From assembly GCA_964036315.1 (NCBI GenBank), contig OZ038507.1, forward strand, positions 56,898,223-56,962,222: 64,000 bases of DNA. The letters run 5' to 3'. The notes under the pieces are model-generated. The model worked only from the letters and a program-made list of their open reading frames with translations, was not told the origin of the DNA and did no database searches. Positions 10,560-22,362 of the stretch are shown piece by piece. This stretch comes from Acanthosepion esculentum (taxonomy: Eukaryota; Mollusca; Cephalopoda; Sepiida; Sepiidae). Every line of letters begins with the position of its first letter. Positions within the stretch are counted from its first letter, which is position 1. Both the position numbers and the translations under genes were made by a program.

Positions 10560-10965
10560 CTATTATATTAGAAGGAAATTTTTTTCAATATATTAAATAA
10601 ACATTTAATGTCTAAAACCACAGATAACAATTCTAAAGAGGATAAAGTTTTTCTAACTAAAGGTGCAACTTTAGCCTTGGCAAAAATCAAATTAGCTGAA
10701 CCATTTTGAATGATATAACTAGCAAAACCAAAGACCTTTTTGAGATGCAACACAAAATATTATCAAATTAGAAGCAAATGAAGAATCAACTACTAATCAT
10801 GGAAATTTTAAACTATCTAACGAAATAAATTCTGCAAAGGTTTTATTCCAAACACTCTGAACGTCTGAAGGTACACGTTCATCCCATTTCAAATTTATTT
10901 TCCAAATGTCGCTAAGAAGTAGTCTTCCCTTGATTGTTACTGGAAGACATAGGAAGGCTGATCTC
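10560..10965 (-). pseudogene. BEL/Pao retrotransposon pol fragment
   Basis: Minus-strand reading gives, in order and in slightly different frames, VTIKGRLLLSDIWK with KWDERVPSD, WNKTF, then FGFASYIIQNG, IFAKAKVAPL and LSSLELLSVVL. In BEL/Pao polyproteins the segment between reverse transcriptase and RNase H runs F...LLLQ.IW...L.WD..LP, followed by the RNase H-like block with AKSRVAPLK...IPRLELLAAVL. Only this region survives, with stops; no LTR was identified next to it. Confidence rests on the VAP...LELL match. Confidence 0.65.
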
Positions 10966-10969
10966 CCAT

Positions 10970-11450
10970 TCGGTCAGCAGCTATAAAAGAGAGTCTTCAA
11001 GCATAAAAGACAGCCTTCTCGACACTAGGTCATAATGCTCCATCACTACTCCTGCACATGAGCACAGATGCAAAGTACGTCAGCCCCTAGAGGACATGCC
11101 CAACTGTTTACGGTCAGGCAACTGACAAGAAGATCTGAGGTAGTGAAGGGGATATTTACTGTAGCCCATTGTTCCACTGGGCTTAGGGTGGAAAGATAAA
11201 TTACGTGAGATTGGCTGCTGAAAACCTGAATCAACACAAAGACAACATAAGACATGCTAAACTCAACAACTATTTTATTCAAATTGACGTTCGACCCGTA
11301 TGCTCCCACCATCCCATAGTGGAACCGAAAATGTTTACAAATCATCATAATCAACATTGTTGTAGAAAAACCCTTCTTTATTCACGAAGTCAAAATATCT
11401 ATATGGTTACACCCCTAATTATTAACGATAAGAAACCATTAGAACCATCC
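10970..11450. other. unclassified repeat-like region
   Basis: No coding similarity. The part near 11090-11180 (CATGCCCAACTG... GATATTTACTGTA... CCATTGT) resembles 16480-16575, so this is probably an interspersed repeat of unknown class. A 103-codon minus-strand frame (11046-11357) is not recognised and is likely fortuitous. Confidence 0.4.
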
Positions 11451-11456
11451 TGCGTA

Positions 11457-11730
11457 CATCATCATCATCATCATCATCATTATATTTCGATTTCTGTGCG
11501 GGAAGTGATGTGTTGTTATGGCTACAAATCATGATTTGTTTTTCTAACTCCCATAATACCACTAGCGTTACATGGGCAATGTTCGTCTTAGTGAGTGTGC
11601 TATACTTATCAAGACAATTTTTTTTTACATTTTTAAGCTAGGATTTCCAGAGATTTTTTCAATGTGTTGTTGTGTTCCTTTTTTATAATTCCAAGAGCAC
11701 CTACTATGACTGGTACACTTCTTTTTTCTT

Positions 11731-11806
<76 letters not shown>

Positions 11807-12300
11807 TTCAATTTCTGCCATAGTCACACGATCTACAAAGTCTGCAGGAAGACCTAAGACAAGTTTTGATGTGTTGTTATGGCTACATTTCATGATTTGT
11901 TTTTCTAACTTCCAGTATATCACTAGCGTTACATGGAGAAAGTTCTTTTTAGTGTGTGGGCTGTACTTATCAATACAATTTTTTGTATTTCTCTTAAGCT
12001 AGGGTTTCCAGGTATTTCTTAAATTTGTTGTTGTGGTCCTTTTTTATCATTCCAAGCGCACCTATTATTACTGATACTATTTTTATTTTCAATTTCCTCA
12101 TTTTTCTATTTTGATTCCCAGGTTTTTATACTTCGATAGTTTTTCTAATTCCTTGAAGCCATATCAATTAGTAGGCAAGATTTTTTGCTTTTCGGTTTTA
12201 GATAATAATGACCAAACTATTTGTTTGAATCTTCCTGTCTGTAAAAATGTTGCAATCCCATAGAATTGTGATGTCTTCTATTTCTTTAACCGGTGTTTGG
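11457..12300 (-). mobile_element. RLE LINE, divergent copies 3a and 3b (tandem-like)
   Basis: Two related blocks (about 11485-11720 and 11805-12300) share long stretches such as GATGTGTTGTTATGGCTAC and CACTAGCGTTACATGG. Their minus-strand reading is a divergent version of the RLE tail: ITILWDCNIFTDRK, a LAYLI-like block, then IVGALGMI-like and LETLA. They are separated by a (TTC)n(TTA)n array (11722-11803). The duplication may have arisen through that array. Confidence 0.65.
11722..11803. repeat. (TTC)n(TTA)n compound microsatellite
   Basis: A TTC run switches sharply to a TTA run. The same TTC-to-TTA order occurs at 12306-12460, again inside RLE LINE sequence. Confidence 0.95.
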
Positions 12301-12305
12301 TGTAT

Positions 12306-12392
12306 TCTTCTTCTTCTTCTTCTTCTTCTTCTTCTTCTTCTTCTTCTTCTTCTTCTTCTTCTTCTTCTTCTTCTTCTCCTCTTCTTCTTCTT

Positions 12393-12423
<31 letters not shown>

Positions 12424-12462
12424 TTATTATTATTATTATTATTATTATCATTATTATTTGTG
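12306..12462. repeat. (TTC)n(TTA)n compound microsatellite
   Basis: About 115 bases of TTC with one TCC interruption, then TTA to about 12460. Long Ser, Leu, Phe or Arg runs in open frames here are artefacts. Confidence 0.97.
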
Positions 12463-12987
12463 TATGTTATGTTTCCTGTTTTTCTATCCTGTAGAGTCGG
12501 GTACAAACTATGGTCCTTAGGGCTTATTATAGAATTGTCATTTAATTGATAGAACTCTTCTTAGTATATGGGATGTTCCTAGTAGAGCGATCTTCTGCGT
12601 TAATGTTACCAGGGACACTGTTAGTAAAATTGTCCATCCCTTTTCTCACGAGGCCCAGAGCTCCGAATACTTTTGGTACAGTCGCAGACTTCGTTCTCCA
12701 AATCTTTTTAATCTCGATCTCCAGGTCCTTGTATTTGGACATTTTCTCGATAATTTTCATGGCGGTGTTCCTCTCAAATGGTACTGCTATGTTAATAAGC
12801 GTACACTTCCGGAATTTCTTGCCTTTTGTGATAATATCAGGTCTGTTGACTTTTATTTCCCTACCAGTTTGAATTGGAATGTTCCAGGGTATAGTACAAC
12901 ATTATTTTGGGTAATTGTGTCTGGTTGGTGCTTCTTGCATATCTTCCAGTGCATATATGTCGCTACCTTGTTATGTCTGTGGGTATA

Positions 12988-13602
12988 TTAAATTTTTGCT
13001 AGTTCCGGACATCCTGAGATAATATGATTGACAGTTTCATCATATTTTCCGCAGATCCTGCATTTCGGGTTAGTTCCATACTTTATTATATGACAGTGAT
13101 AGGATCTGGTTGCGAGGTTTTGGTCCTGAGCTGCAAAAATTAGGCATTCTGTCTCAGGTTTCCTCAGCCACTGATGTGTTTGCTGTTGGTCGACATCTGC
13201 TTCTTTTGTTCTTTTTAGGTATTTGAAATGCAACACCTTTTCTGGAATTTCATTTGACCAATTTGATTTCTGTTTTACTCGTTTGGCGTAGATGTTATTC
13301 GCTTCGTTTTTTTTTGTTTGTTTTTTTTGTAGGGTTTCGGGTATATTAAGCTGTTTTTTGAAAAGCGAATCTTCTTTGTTGAAGGAGTAGATTTGGTGTT
13401 TTACTATTTGTAGTGGTGGGGGGTCATTGGTTTTTGTGAGGTATGCTTCCAATCCGATTGTTGTCGTTTTTAGAGTTAATTCAAATTGAATTAGACCTCG
13501 GCCTCTTGAAGCTCTTGGTACATACAACCTATCATGATTTGATTTCCGGTGGTGCATCCTCATTTGGGTAAGCATTTTTGACGTCCAATCTTTTAATGTC
13601 AT
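12988..13602 (-). pseudogene. RLE LINE post-RT segment and zinc knuckle
   Basis: A 204-codon open frame: MRMHHRKSNHDRLYVPR near the start, GRGLIQFELTLKTTTIGLE, a linker rich in Lys/Asn, ETECLIFAAQDQ, then the knuckle CRICGKYDETVNHIISGC (C-x2-C-x8-H-x4-C) close to the end. The same order occurs in copies 1 and 6. It ends just before the nuclease core, which continues in another frame at 12880-12545. Confidence 0.85.
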
Positions 13603-13976
13603 TCAAACTCCATTTAATAACGTTGAAGCTGTATGTTACTACGGGTATAGCTAATGTTTCAATAGCCTTCATTTTATTGGCCCCATTAAGTTTGCTTTCT
13701 AGTATCAGACTCTCCTATAATATTATTTCCGGATCTTTTTCTTCATAATTGAATGTTGTATTCCGTCTCCTTCATTAATTCCTAAGTACCATCTTGGTCT
13801 AAATCCTTAATGTTGTTGTGGATATCAATGTCTAAATCTTTAGTTTTCGTTAGTTTACAGCCTTTGAAGTTGGCTTGGGCACATTTGTCGATTCTGAACT
13901 CCATCCTAATGTCTTCGCTGAAGGTTTTGACAATGGTGAGTAGGTTTTTCTGCTGGTTGTCATCCTTGGCAAATGT

Positions 13977-14585
13977 TTAAAGATCATCAATATAAAATAG
14001 GTGATTCAGTTTGCTATTCTGCGTCTTGTATCCGTAGCTACTGTTGTTCATTAAGCAGCTGAGTGGCGCTAATGCAACGCAGAAGAGTAGTGGTAGTGAC
14101 AATGAATCTCCTTGGAAGATGCCGCTTTTAATATTGATAGGTCTCGATGTTAATGACCCGTTTGTGTGGTTTGGATTTAGTGTAGTTTTCCAGTTCTTCA
14201 TGCTTTCTGTTATGAATTTGACCGTTGTGGGTCAGACTCTGTATATTTTTAGTCCACGAGTGTTGAATACTGTCGAACGCCTTTCTGTAGTCGATCCATG
14301 CTGTCGATGTTTCTTTTCTTTGTTTCCACCTCTTCCAATATTGTTTTTATTGATAAATTACTTGGTCCTTGCATCCGTAAGTTCCTCTTTTACATACCTT
14401 CCGTTCTGCTGGGAGTAAATTCTTTCTCTCAGGGGAGTTGCACGCGCCCTCTCGGTTATGATAGAAGTGAGGATCTTGTACATCGTTGGTAGGCATGTGA
14501 TGGGCCTATAATTTCTTCGGGTTCTTCGTCTCTTCTGTTTTGGGGGAGTAGGTATGTTACTCCCCACGTGAGCCATTTGGGGCAT
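13977..14585 (-). pseudogene. RLE LINE reverse transcriptase region
   Basis: Two broken frames cover the palm. 14585-14358 gives NYRPITCLPTMYKILTSI (motifs 1-2 region) and QNGRYVKEE; 14201-13977 gives IKSGIFQGDSLSLPLLFC (motif B) and LFYIDDL (motif C with the catalytic DD). A stop directly follows YIDDL. Motif A was not located in an open frame, in line with decay between 14201 and 14358. Confidence 0.85.
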
Positions 14586-16109
14586 TTTTCTGGGTTTATG
14601 ATTATATCATTGTAAACCCGTGCGAAGTCTGGGTGGGTATTAGATAGGATTTTATCCCAAAATTGACTATTCGGTCTATTCCTGGTACTTTCCAGTTCTT
14701 GGTTTTGCAGATGGCAGCGGTTGTTTCAGTAATATTGGTATCAGTCCATTTTAGTCACTCTTTATGTGTGTGTTGTTCCTGTTGTTGCTTCATCCATGTT
14801 GCCCTTTCACTGTGTATTTGGCAGTTTTCCCACATCTTACACCAGAACTCCTCGATCACCTGACTATTAGGTGGGTCATTTATTTTACAAGTTCTCGATA
14901 TATTTTCTTGGCGTCTTCTTTGAAGATCTTGTTTTACCAGAAGAATCTGTTTCTTTTTTCATAACTCCTGATTCTCTGTACCTTCGCTTGAACTTGTTGT
15001 TTCAGCTTCTCTTTAACTTTTGTTACGTCATTCTTATTCTTTATGTCAAGGCTTCGTTTCAGTTGTCTCCTTTTCTTTCTTTCATTTTGGTGTCCTTGTC
15101 TACTTCACTTAGAAATGACAATTGTCCTCGTAGTTTATTCATCTCGGTTTCTTTTTTTTCTTTCCAGACTGGCTTTTTTCTTTTTCGCTACGTTGCATTT
15201 CTACTTTCTCACCTATTATTTCTGCGATCGTTGCCGAGGCCGCGTATATAAGGTGATTAATTTTGTTCATCGGTCTTTCCATTTCGCCCCTTATTTTTCT
15301 AAATGTTTGGTTACCGAGGTTGATGGTTTCCTTCACTTGACTGTTCTTTCTTACTTTTGGAATTGTTGGCGTTTCCTTGAAAGGCATTTTCTTTACATTC
15401 TCCCATTTATATCGGATATTTTTTGTCATCTCCGTTTCTCTTTCATATTGCCTATTATCTTCCTCTATTTGCTTGTGTACGTCAGAGAGATTATTGTAAC
15501 TGGTTTATATTTGTTCCTCTGCATATGTCTCCTCTCAGTTGTTGGCATCGAGCCCCTCGATGTTAACGTTTAATCTATTTTTGATATTTTCTCGGATGCT
15601 TTCGAGTTCTGTGTCAGGTATTTTTTCCTGATGATGTCACGCCTGACATTGGCTAGTTTGTTGGCATCGATGTTTAGTTTGTTTGAGGGGTGTTTTTTCT
15701 CGCTAGATATTATAGGCGGCTTTGGTCGTTGTTGTTGTCGGATTTATCGTCGCAGTGTAAAATGCTATCATTGCTTCACTATACTCTTCCCTAGACCATT
15801 TATTCATTGTTCGTTTTGTGGGATTTTCTTTTAATAGATACAGAGAGCCTCTTTGAGGACTGTCCTCGGTGGGGTTTTCCTTTAGTTCTCGTTGGGTAGA
15901 GTTTGTTACAGTTGCAAATTTTTCGATCCCGGTCTGGTTCTTCACTGGTGATCGCAGTCCTTTTTGACCCGCGTGACGACCGATGCGGTTTAGCAATATT
16001 TTTCGTTGTGTCGGAATTATAGTTAGTTCGTATTTACCCATACATGAGGGCACCTGAGTATATCCATACCATGGTGAGCCATCACGTTTAGGAGACCAGG
16101 CCCCCTCCT

Positions 16110-16634
16110 GATATATTTCATTATTGTTATTATTCAATGAGAGAACAGCACACCAAAAAATTGAAACTGGCGTACGCAGCTCAATATACCCGTCACGATA
16201 ACCTGTTGGATAAGGGTATACCGGGCGCATGCATCACAGCCAAATGTATGTGACAGGGTGGCAGGTTTTAGTAGAAAAAAAAAACATAAGCCGTCAGGTG
16301 GGACCCGATTAGAAAATACTTTCAGGATGCGAAACCCATTCTGCTCAAGACGGTCTCCGATTGAAGATACTCCAAAGCATTGAGATGTGACATCCAAGTC
16401 ATCCGTCTCTTCATTTAAATTTAAAAGGAAAACCGCCCCAACAGCTTTCGTTCATTAACAAGAAATGTACGGTGCATCATACTGCAGCTACGACTTCCCA
16501 ACTGGTTATGGCCAAGGAACTGAATAACAGATGTAGGCTGCTAAAAGAGATATTTACTGTAACTCATCTCAAGTCACACCAAAATCAATTCTTTTGGTGT
16601 CCAATCAAGCAAGGTTAGAAGTCAAGAGAGCCAG

Positions 16635-16635
<1 letters not shown>
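16110..16635. other. unclassified repeat-like region
   Basis: No coding similarity. 16480-16575 resembles 11090-11180. The stretch 16150-16400 (GTATACCGGGCGCATGC, GTGACATCCAAGTCATCC) looks like interspersed-repeat text but I cannot name a family. Confidence 0.35.
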
Positions 16636-16638
<3 letters not shown>

Positions 16639-16672
<34 letters not shown>

Positions 16673-17077
16673 GCGTGGTGTCATCCTGCCTGAGAGTAAT
16701 TTTAAGTGCGTAATGACCAGGTCTCTTCCGGAGTATATGAGAAAAATGGCACTGTAGGAGAGTTATCTATGCACATTTGGGACGTTTTGTTTAGATGAAG
16801 AGGGCTTTTCCGGATGATATGTGCAGTTCTGAATATCTTTTTGTAGCTCTGAGATGCTGGTGAGTTCGCGAATTGTATAATTGTGGAACTGAAATAAAAG
16901 GGTTCTGTAGGAGAATTACCTAGGGATGTTTCGTTTAGATGGAAAAGGTTTTACTGATATGTGCAGTTCTGAACAAAGTAATCTTTTGTAGCTCTGAGGT
17001 GCTGATGTGTCCATGAATTGTACTCACATGATTTTCGGTACCCTTCTTTATCATAACCAATGTCCCCATCACCACAG

Positions 17078-17132
<55 letters not shown>

Positions 17133-17582
17133 CTAAATAAAACCCATTCCTGTTTTACATCGGATTTTTTAGATGAAGAATTATTATAATTGTTGCATGG
17201 TATCATCTTGCCAGAGAGTAATTTTAACTGTCTAATTGCCAAGCCCCTCCCCTCACCGCCAGTGTTTATGAGTGAAAAGGACACTGTAGAAAAGTTATCT
17301 ATGCACATTTGGAACGCTTCGTTTTGATGAAGAGGGTTTTGTGTATGATATGTGCAGGTCTGCACAAAGTAATCTTTTGTAGCTCTGAGGTGCTGGTGAG
17401 TTCAGCAGTTGTACTCACATGATTTTCGGCGCCCTTCTATATCATACCCAATGTCCCCATCACCACAGGAATAATCGCAGTTGTAAATTTACACATTTTT
17501 GTTACTTCGATTTGTAGGAACTTATAATTTGACAGTTTTTGAAATTCTTTTTCAGAAACATTGGAATCAAGTCGATAAGAAA

Positions 17583-17583
<1 letters not shown>
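16639..17583 (-). mobile_element. RLE LINE, divergent copies 5a and 5b
   Basis: Two direct copies (about 16675-17080 and 17195-17583) share AGAGTAATTTTAA, GTTATCTATGCACATTTGG and CATGATTTTCGG. Minus-strand reading of 5b gives KEFQKLSNYKFLQIEVTKM and IIPVVMGTLGMI, equivalent to the last nuclease blocks of copy 1. Simple TTA/AAT arrays bound both (16639-16672, 17083-17133, 17584-17623). Confidence 0.65.
17083..17133. repeat. (AAT)n microsatellite
   Basis: AAT on the plus strand, whereas most arrays in this block are TTA on the plus strand. It lies between two direct copies of the RLE LINE tail. Confidence 0.95.

Positions 17584-17623
<40 letters not shown>
17584..17623. repeat. (TTA)n microsatellite
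   Basis: Lies at the 3' end (minus strand) of RLE LINE copy 6, where the element's TAA-type tail is expected. Confidence 0.95.
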
Positions 17624-17625
<2 letters not shown>

Positions 17626-18520
17626 TAAATATATGTCCTTTAATTTATGTTGTATGTACATTTCATTCCGGGTCCCAACCAGAGAGCTAATGTCAGAAAT
17701 GGCTTCATAACAACTTCCACTGAACATTTCTGTAAAAAAAAATATTAAAAAATTAACAACCTAAGCTGATACATTTTACCCTTCGTAATGTACCCAATGT
17801 ATGTATAATGTATGTTTTCCAATAAAACCCTTCGTAATGTATAAACTGTACTTAAGAGAAGAATGTTTTGTATTTTTTGAAGTCACGGGCTACCAGGAAT
17901 CCCTTCAATGAGTCTATCAGAACATTTTCCAATCAACCCGAGGGCTCCAACTACAATTGGATGTATTGATGTCCTCAAGTGCCACATTTTTGAGATTTCG
18001 ATTTCAATGTCCTTGTATTTTGATAGTTTTTGAAGATCTTCAAAGATACATTACATTCCGCAGGAACGGCTATTTAGATAAGAAAGTACATTCTGTTTTT
18101 GTGGTCTTTGATCACGATGTCTGGCCGATTAGCCTTGATTGTTCTGTCAGTGTTTATTTTAAAGGCCTATAACATTGTTACAGTTCCTGTGTCTGTAACC
18201 AGGACTGGGTGATTCATACCCAAGTTCCATGCAGTTTCCTTCCCGTAAAAGTGTCAGATTTCCCAATGTCGATATTGGCCCATTCTTTCATGCATGGTTT
18301 CATAATCATTTGGTGCCACTACTGGGCAACGCGATACAAGATGGTCAATTGTTTCTGGATATTATTCACAGAATTTGAATTTCGAGTTAACACAATTTTT
18401 CCGCACGTGGGCTTGGTAATTTTTAGTTGGCGAGCATTAGTCCTTTGCAGTAAACATAAAACATTCGGTTTCAGGTTTAATCCTGCACTACGTAGCAACT
18501 GATGCTTTTTCTACATAAGC

Positions 18521-18895
18521 TTATTTGGTACGGGCAGAGTATTGACCATGAAGAGGTTTATCTTGCCAATGTTTCAGCAGTTCGTCCATAGCATTTACTT
18601 TTGCTTTCTTTTTTCGGTTCTTTGCAGGTTCAGTCAATATATTATGGTTTATTTGCACTCCTTCATCCACCTGAAATTCCCTTCTGAACTTGTTGGCTTC
18701 ATTAATTACTGAATGCAGTTTCTTATTTATTGCATGTCCTTTGATACAGATCATCATACAGTCTTCTGTAGTTTCGAGATATCTTTGAAGACCGATTGTC
18801 GTCGTTTTGTAAGACAGTTCTAGTTGAACTAATCCTCTGCCTCCTTCGGATCTGGAAACATACAGACGATCAACATCAGCCTTAGGATGATGCAT
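18521..18895 (-). pseudogene. RLE LINE post-RT segment
   Basis: A 124-codon frame starting MHHPKADVDRLYVSRSE, then GGRGLVQLELSYKTTTIGLQ, very close to the equivalent block of copy 1 (8830-8471). The similarity suggests that copies 1 and 6 belong to the same subfamily, distinct from copies 3, 4 and 5. Confidence 0.8.
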
Positions 18896-20575
18896 GCGGT
18901 GGCAAGTGAGAAGTTTTCTTGTTTTGACATCAACTCGCTTAACGTCAGCTATGGTTCAATTATGGATGTTGAAACTGTATTGCACCACGGGAAGAACCAA
19001 AGTGTTTATGGCTAATATTTTATTTTGTGAATTCATCTCGGTATTTAACACCAGACGCACACGCCTGTAGTATTCTTTTCTTAATTTCTCCTTCATTTTG
19101 GTATGCTGCATTCCGTCTCCCTCGTTGACTCCTGTATACCTTCTTCCCTAATCTTTGTAACACAATCTATTGAGAGTAATTCTCCCTTTCTTGAATGCTG
19201 CTTTTATACATTTATCTTATCCAAAATCCGTACCGATGTCATTTTACATTTGACAATATTAAGGAGTCCTTTCACCTCTTTATCGATTTTGGCAAAAAGT
19301 TTGATATCATCCATGTAGAATAAGTGATTTAATACTTTGATGTTCATTTTACATCCATAATTATAAGGATACTATAAGGGGGATTAGGGACAAGCTAACT
19401 AGAAGGGGTGACAGGAAGTTTCCTTGAAAAATTCCTCGTCGGACATTCAAAAAATTGGAAGTGGCAGTGCTTTGTTGTTAATTAGGGATAATTCCGCAGT
19501 TCAATTTCCAAAGCCTTAATAATCCAAGAGTGTGGCTTTATGATAATCTATCCAAACTTTGAGATGTCAAACTCTTATCCTGTAATTTTCCAGGATCATT
19601 TTATTTATCAATAGTTGATCTTTGCAACCATATGAACCTCTTCGACATCCATTTTGTTCCAGGGGAGTATGTTGTTTTCATCGAGAAAAGAGCAGTAGTG
19701 TTTGTCAGGACAGAAGTGATCAATTTATATTTGGTGGGCAGACATGTTGTCGGCCTATAATTCTTTGGATTATCCGTTTCATCCGTTTTTTGTAGGAGAT
19801 ATGGAATATCTTCAGTGATCCATTCTGGGATTTCTTTGGGGTTATTAATTAGCATCAATAAAGTTAGCGCATTGCTTTTATGGATTGATGACAGACGGTA
19901 GAGCAAAAAGTTGAGTATTTTGTCATTTACTGGGATTTTATTAGAGGCTTCCTTACATTATTCTTGGTTATATTATTCCATTCTTGTACATGTATATCCT
20001 TAATTCTGTCTTGTTCTCTCTCGATCCACTCTGAATCGGGTTTATATTCCTTGTGAAACTTACAACCATTTTTATACTGCATTGTTCTCTGTGTCTTTAA
20101 TTGTAGTTTCTGATTAAGCATTTCCTTGATTGGTGGAATTTCATTTAGTAATTTAATGTTATATTTCCGTTTGATCTTATTACTTTTCTGTGTTGGAATA
20201 TTTGAATTTCTTGAAATCTCATCTCGTATCGATAATTCACATGTGATTTTCCTTAATTTCTCGCATCAAGTTTGTCATCCAAACGGGCTATTAGGGATTA
20301 TATTTCTTTGATTGGTGGAATTTCATTTACTACTTTAATTTTATATTTCTGCTTGATCTTCGTTTTTTGTTAGAGGCTGTCTTACATTATTCTTGCTTAT
20401 ACGTTTCCATTCTTGTACATGTGCATCCTTCATTCTGTTTTGTTCTCTTTTGATCCACTCTGAATCGAGTTTATATTCCTTGTAAAACTTACAAAGCTTT
20501 TCATATCGTCTTGTCCTCTGTAACTTTGATTTCATGTTTTTGTTTTAAGTATTCCCTGGATTGGTGAAGTTTCAT

Positions 20576-20971
20576 TTAGTAATTTAATGTTATATTGATC
20601 TTCTTGCTTATTCCTGTTGAAACATTTGAATTTCTTGAAATCTCGTCTCGTCTCGATAATTCACACGTGATTTCCCCGATTTCTCGCTTAAATTCTCCCT
20701 TCCAAGTCGACTCGTTTTGTCTATTGTTTAATCTTTTATTTGTCTTGACATTAAGCTTTCCAGTAGATGCTAAAGCTGTTGCATATATGACGTTACTTAC
20801 TTCTGTCATGTTTTCCACTGATCTGTCCGTTAACAATGCTTGCAATGCAGCGTTATATGTTTGCACAATATGTTTGTTGGATTTTGTCAGATATATTTTT
20901 GGAAGCCGGTCTCTTTCTGAGATTTGATGGCGAATTATTTTGCTGATTATTTGAATGACGGGGTTTTTCAC
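20576..20971 (-). pseudogene. RLE LINE N-terminal region fragment
   Basis: Contains MTEVSNVIYATALASTGKL and NRQNESTWKGEFKREI. A second version of the same block (EVNNVIYATA...TGKLNAKT) lies at 21775-21660, and copy 4 has NKINHLIYAASATIAE at the corresponding place. No zinc fingers or Myb motif typical of R2 N-termini are visible. Confidence 0.65.
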
Positions 20972-21170
20972 TTCAGTGATTTCAATTCTGTTCTTTTCAA
21001 CGAATTTTGTCTCTAATATCGTTTGATTTCATCTTCATCAGTGACAGAATCTGAATCAGGAAAATTGTTTATGTCGCAGCTAGATTCTTCCGTTTTATTT
21101 CTTGAGAGATCATTATTTCGTATCTCATGTATTTTAGTTTCTTCTATCTCATCCTCTGTCGTTCGCTTTC

Positions 21171-21293
21171 TTTAATAATAATAATAATAATAATGATAAT
21201 AATAATAATAATAATAACAACAACAACAATAATAATAATAATAATAATAACAACAACAACAATAATAATAACAACAACAACAATAATAATAAT

Positions 21294-21380
<87 letters not shown>
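21171..21380. repeat. (AAT)n/(AAC)n interleaved microsatellite
   Basis: Blocks of AAT and AAC alternate several times: AAT, AAC(4), AAT, AAC(4), AAT, AAC(4), AAT, AAC(~10), AAT. Long Ile, Thr, Tyr or Cys runs in open frames are artefacts. Confidence 0.95.
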
Positions 21381-21383
<3 letters not shown>

Positions 21384-22099
21384 CGTCTTCAGTCACTTTC
21401 CCTCCGCCATAACGGAGCTTCCCTGTACCTATTTTATAAATACTTTCACGGTAATTCGTCTGAACTTTCCTCTACTGAGATTAAATTTTCACTCTTGCCT
21501 TATTTTTATTTGGGTTATGGGTGATTGCACTTTGTCTTATATTTAGTTTTTATCTGATCTATTTCTGTATTTGAGAGTCTTGCATTTTTCATGGCGTCCC
21601 TGTGGACATTGGCAAGCATATTTGGGTCGAGACAGGGTCTTATTTCTCGCTTTAATTGCGCCTTCCAGCAGGTTCGTTTTGTCTGTTGTTTAGTTTTTCC
21701 TTTGTCTTGGCATTAAGTTTTCCAGTAGCTGAAAAAGCTGTTGCATATATAACATTATTTACTTCTGTCATGTTTCATTTTGGCCAGTGCTGATTCCACT
21801 TCAGATTTGAATATTTCCGGTCCGTTGATATTGCCGAGTTCCTCTTTTTCGTCGTGGAAAAATATATTTGTTCCATCTCTGAAGTATTTTTCTTTCTTTA
21901 ATATCAGTGTTCCGTTCTTGGATTTTATGCAGCCAGCTGATGAGTATTTCTTTTGTCCTGTTAGTCCTCTTATTTTTCTATGCATATCTCCTTCAGCTGT
22001 GATATTCATTCTTTCGATATCTATCTCTATTTCTGAGATGAGGCATCGTAACTATTTACACTATTTACATTGCTCGGACTGTTGTCCTCATCTTTGTCG

Positions 22100-22153
22100 C
22101 CAATTTCACGGCGTTTCGACCGTTGTAATCAATGGCCTTCTTCAGATGATTGG
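22100..22153 (-). ncRNA. hammerhead-ribozyme-like motif, SINE copy 1 (degenerate)
   Basis: Minus strand 5' to 3': stem I strand CCAATCAT, CTGAAGA (22145-22139), an extra A, stem II GGCC...GGTC (one G-U), GAAAC (22117-22113), then GCC and GTGAAATTGG. The last pairs with the first strand (TCAT:GTGA and CCAA:TTGG around a small bulge). The core boxes CTGANGA and GAAA fit, but the U before the cleavage site is C here, so this copy is probably inactive. The extra A before stem II is not in the canonical core. Confidence 0.45.
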
Positions 22154-22298
22154 AATTTCGAACTGAACCCATTATTTCGTCCACCCGGGGGTAGATTTTT
22201 CTAGTTCAACATGCCGTGCCTCTTTCGGATGTCTCAGTATCAGTTATCTCCCCTTAACTCAACTCTCCAAGTTTTTAATTCACTTCTGCTCTAGCCAA

Positions 22299-22362
22299 GT
22301 ATTGAACTCACAACTCTTTCGGTTAAGTGACGATTCAACCATCGCTTTTATCCACTAGACCA
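22299..22362 (-). promoter_or_regulatory. internal Pol III promoter (boxes A and B) of SINE copy 1
   Basis: Box A-like TGGTCTAGTGGATAAA and box B-like GAGTTCAATACT on the minus strand, with tRNA-like spacing of about 50 bases. Box B departs from the consensus GGTTCGANTCC at two positions, so activity is doubtful. Confidence 0.6.

Larger units (their letters stand above)
12545..16105 (-). mobile_element. RLE LINE, copy 4 (most complete, ~3.5 kb)
   Basis: The longest copy, minus strand, with all major regions in order though broken by stops and frameshifts. N-terminal part at 16000-14600 (NKWSREEYSEAM, then NKINHLIYAASATIAE); reverse transcriptase at 14585-13977 (NYRPITCLPTMYKILT, QNG, GIFQGDSLS, FCVALAPLS, LNHLFYIDD); post-RT segment and zinc knuckle at 13602-12988; nuclease end at 12880-12545. 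The YIDD box is the polymerase metal site and QGDSLS is motif B. The 5' boundary near 16105 is not sharply defined. Confidence 0.85.
17625..21775 (-). mobile_element. RLE LINE, copy 6 (nearly full span, heavily decayed)
   Basis: Minus-strand copy covering all regions. The 3' UTR is 17760-17625 (CATTCCGGGTCCCAACCAGAG, also in copies 1 and 7). Nuclease and knuckle remnants span 18480-17850. The post-RT segment is 18895-18521 (MHHPKADVDRLYVSR, GGRGLVQLELSYK). The RT has HLFYMDD near 19306-19335 and NYRPTTCLPTKYKLIT near 19720-19780. N-terminal pieces lie at 19927-21030. Two similar pieces (20121-19927 and 20535-20341, each with SEWI.RE..R.KD.HVQEW) show an internal duplication. A (ATA/ACA)n array sits at 21171-21380 before the last part (MTEVNNVIYATA). 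Confidence 0.8.
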
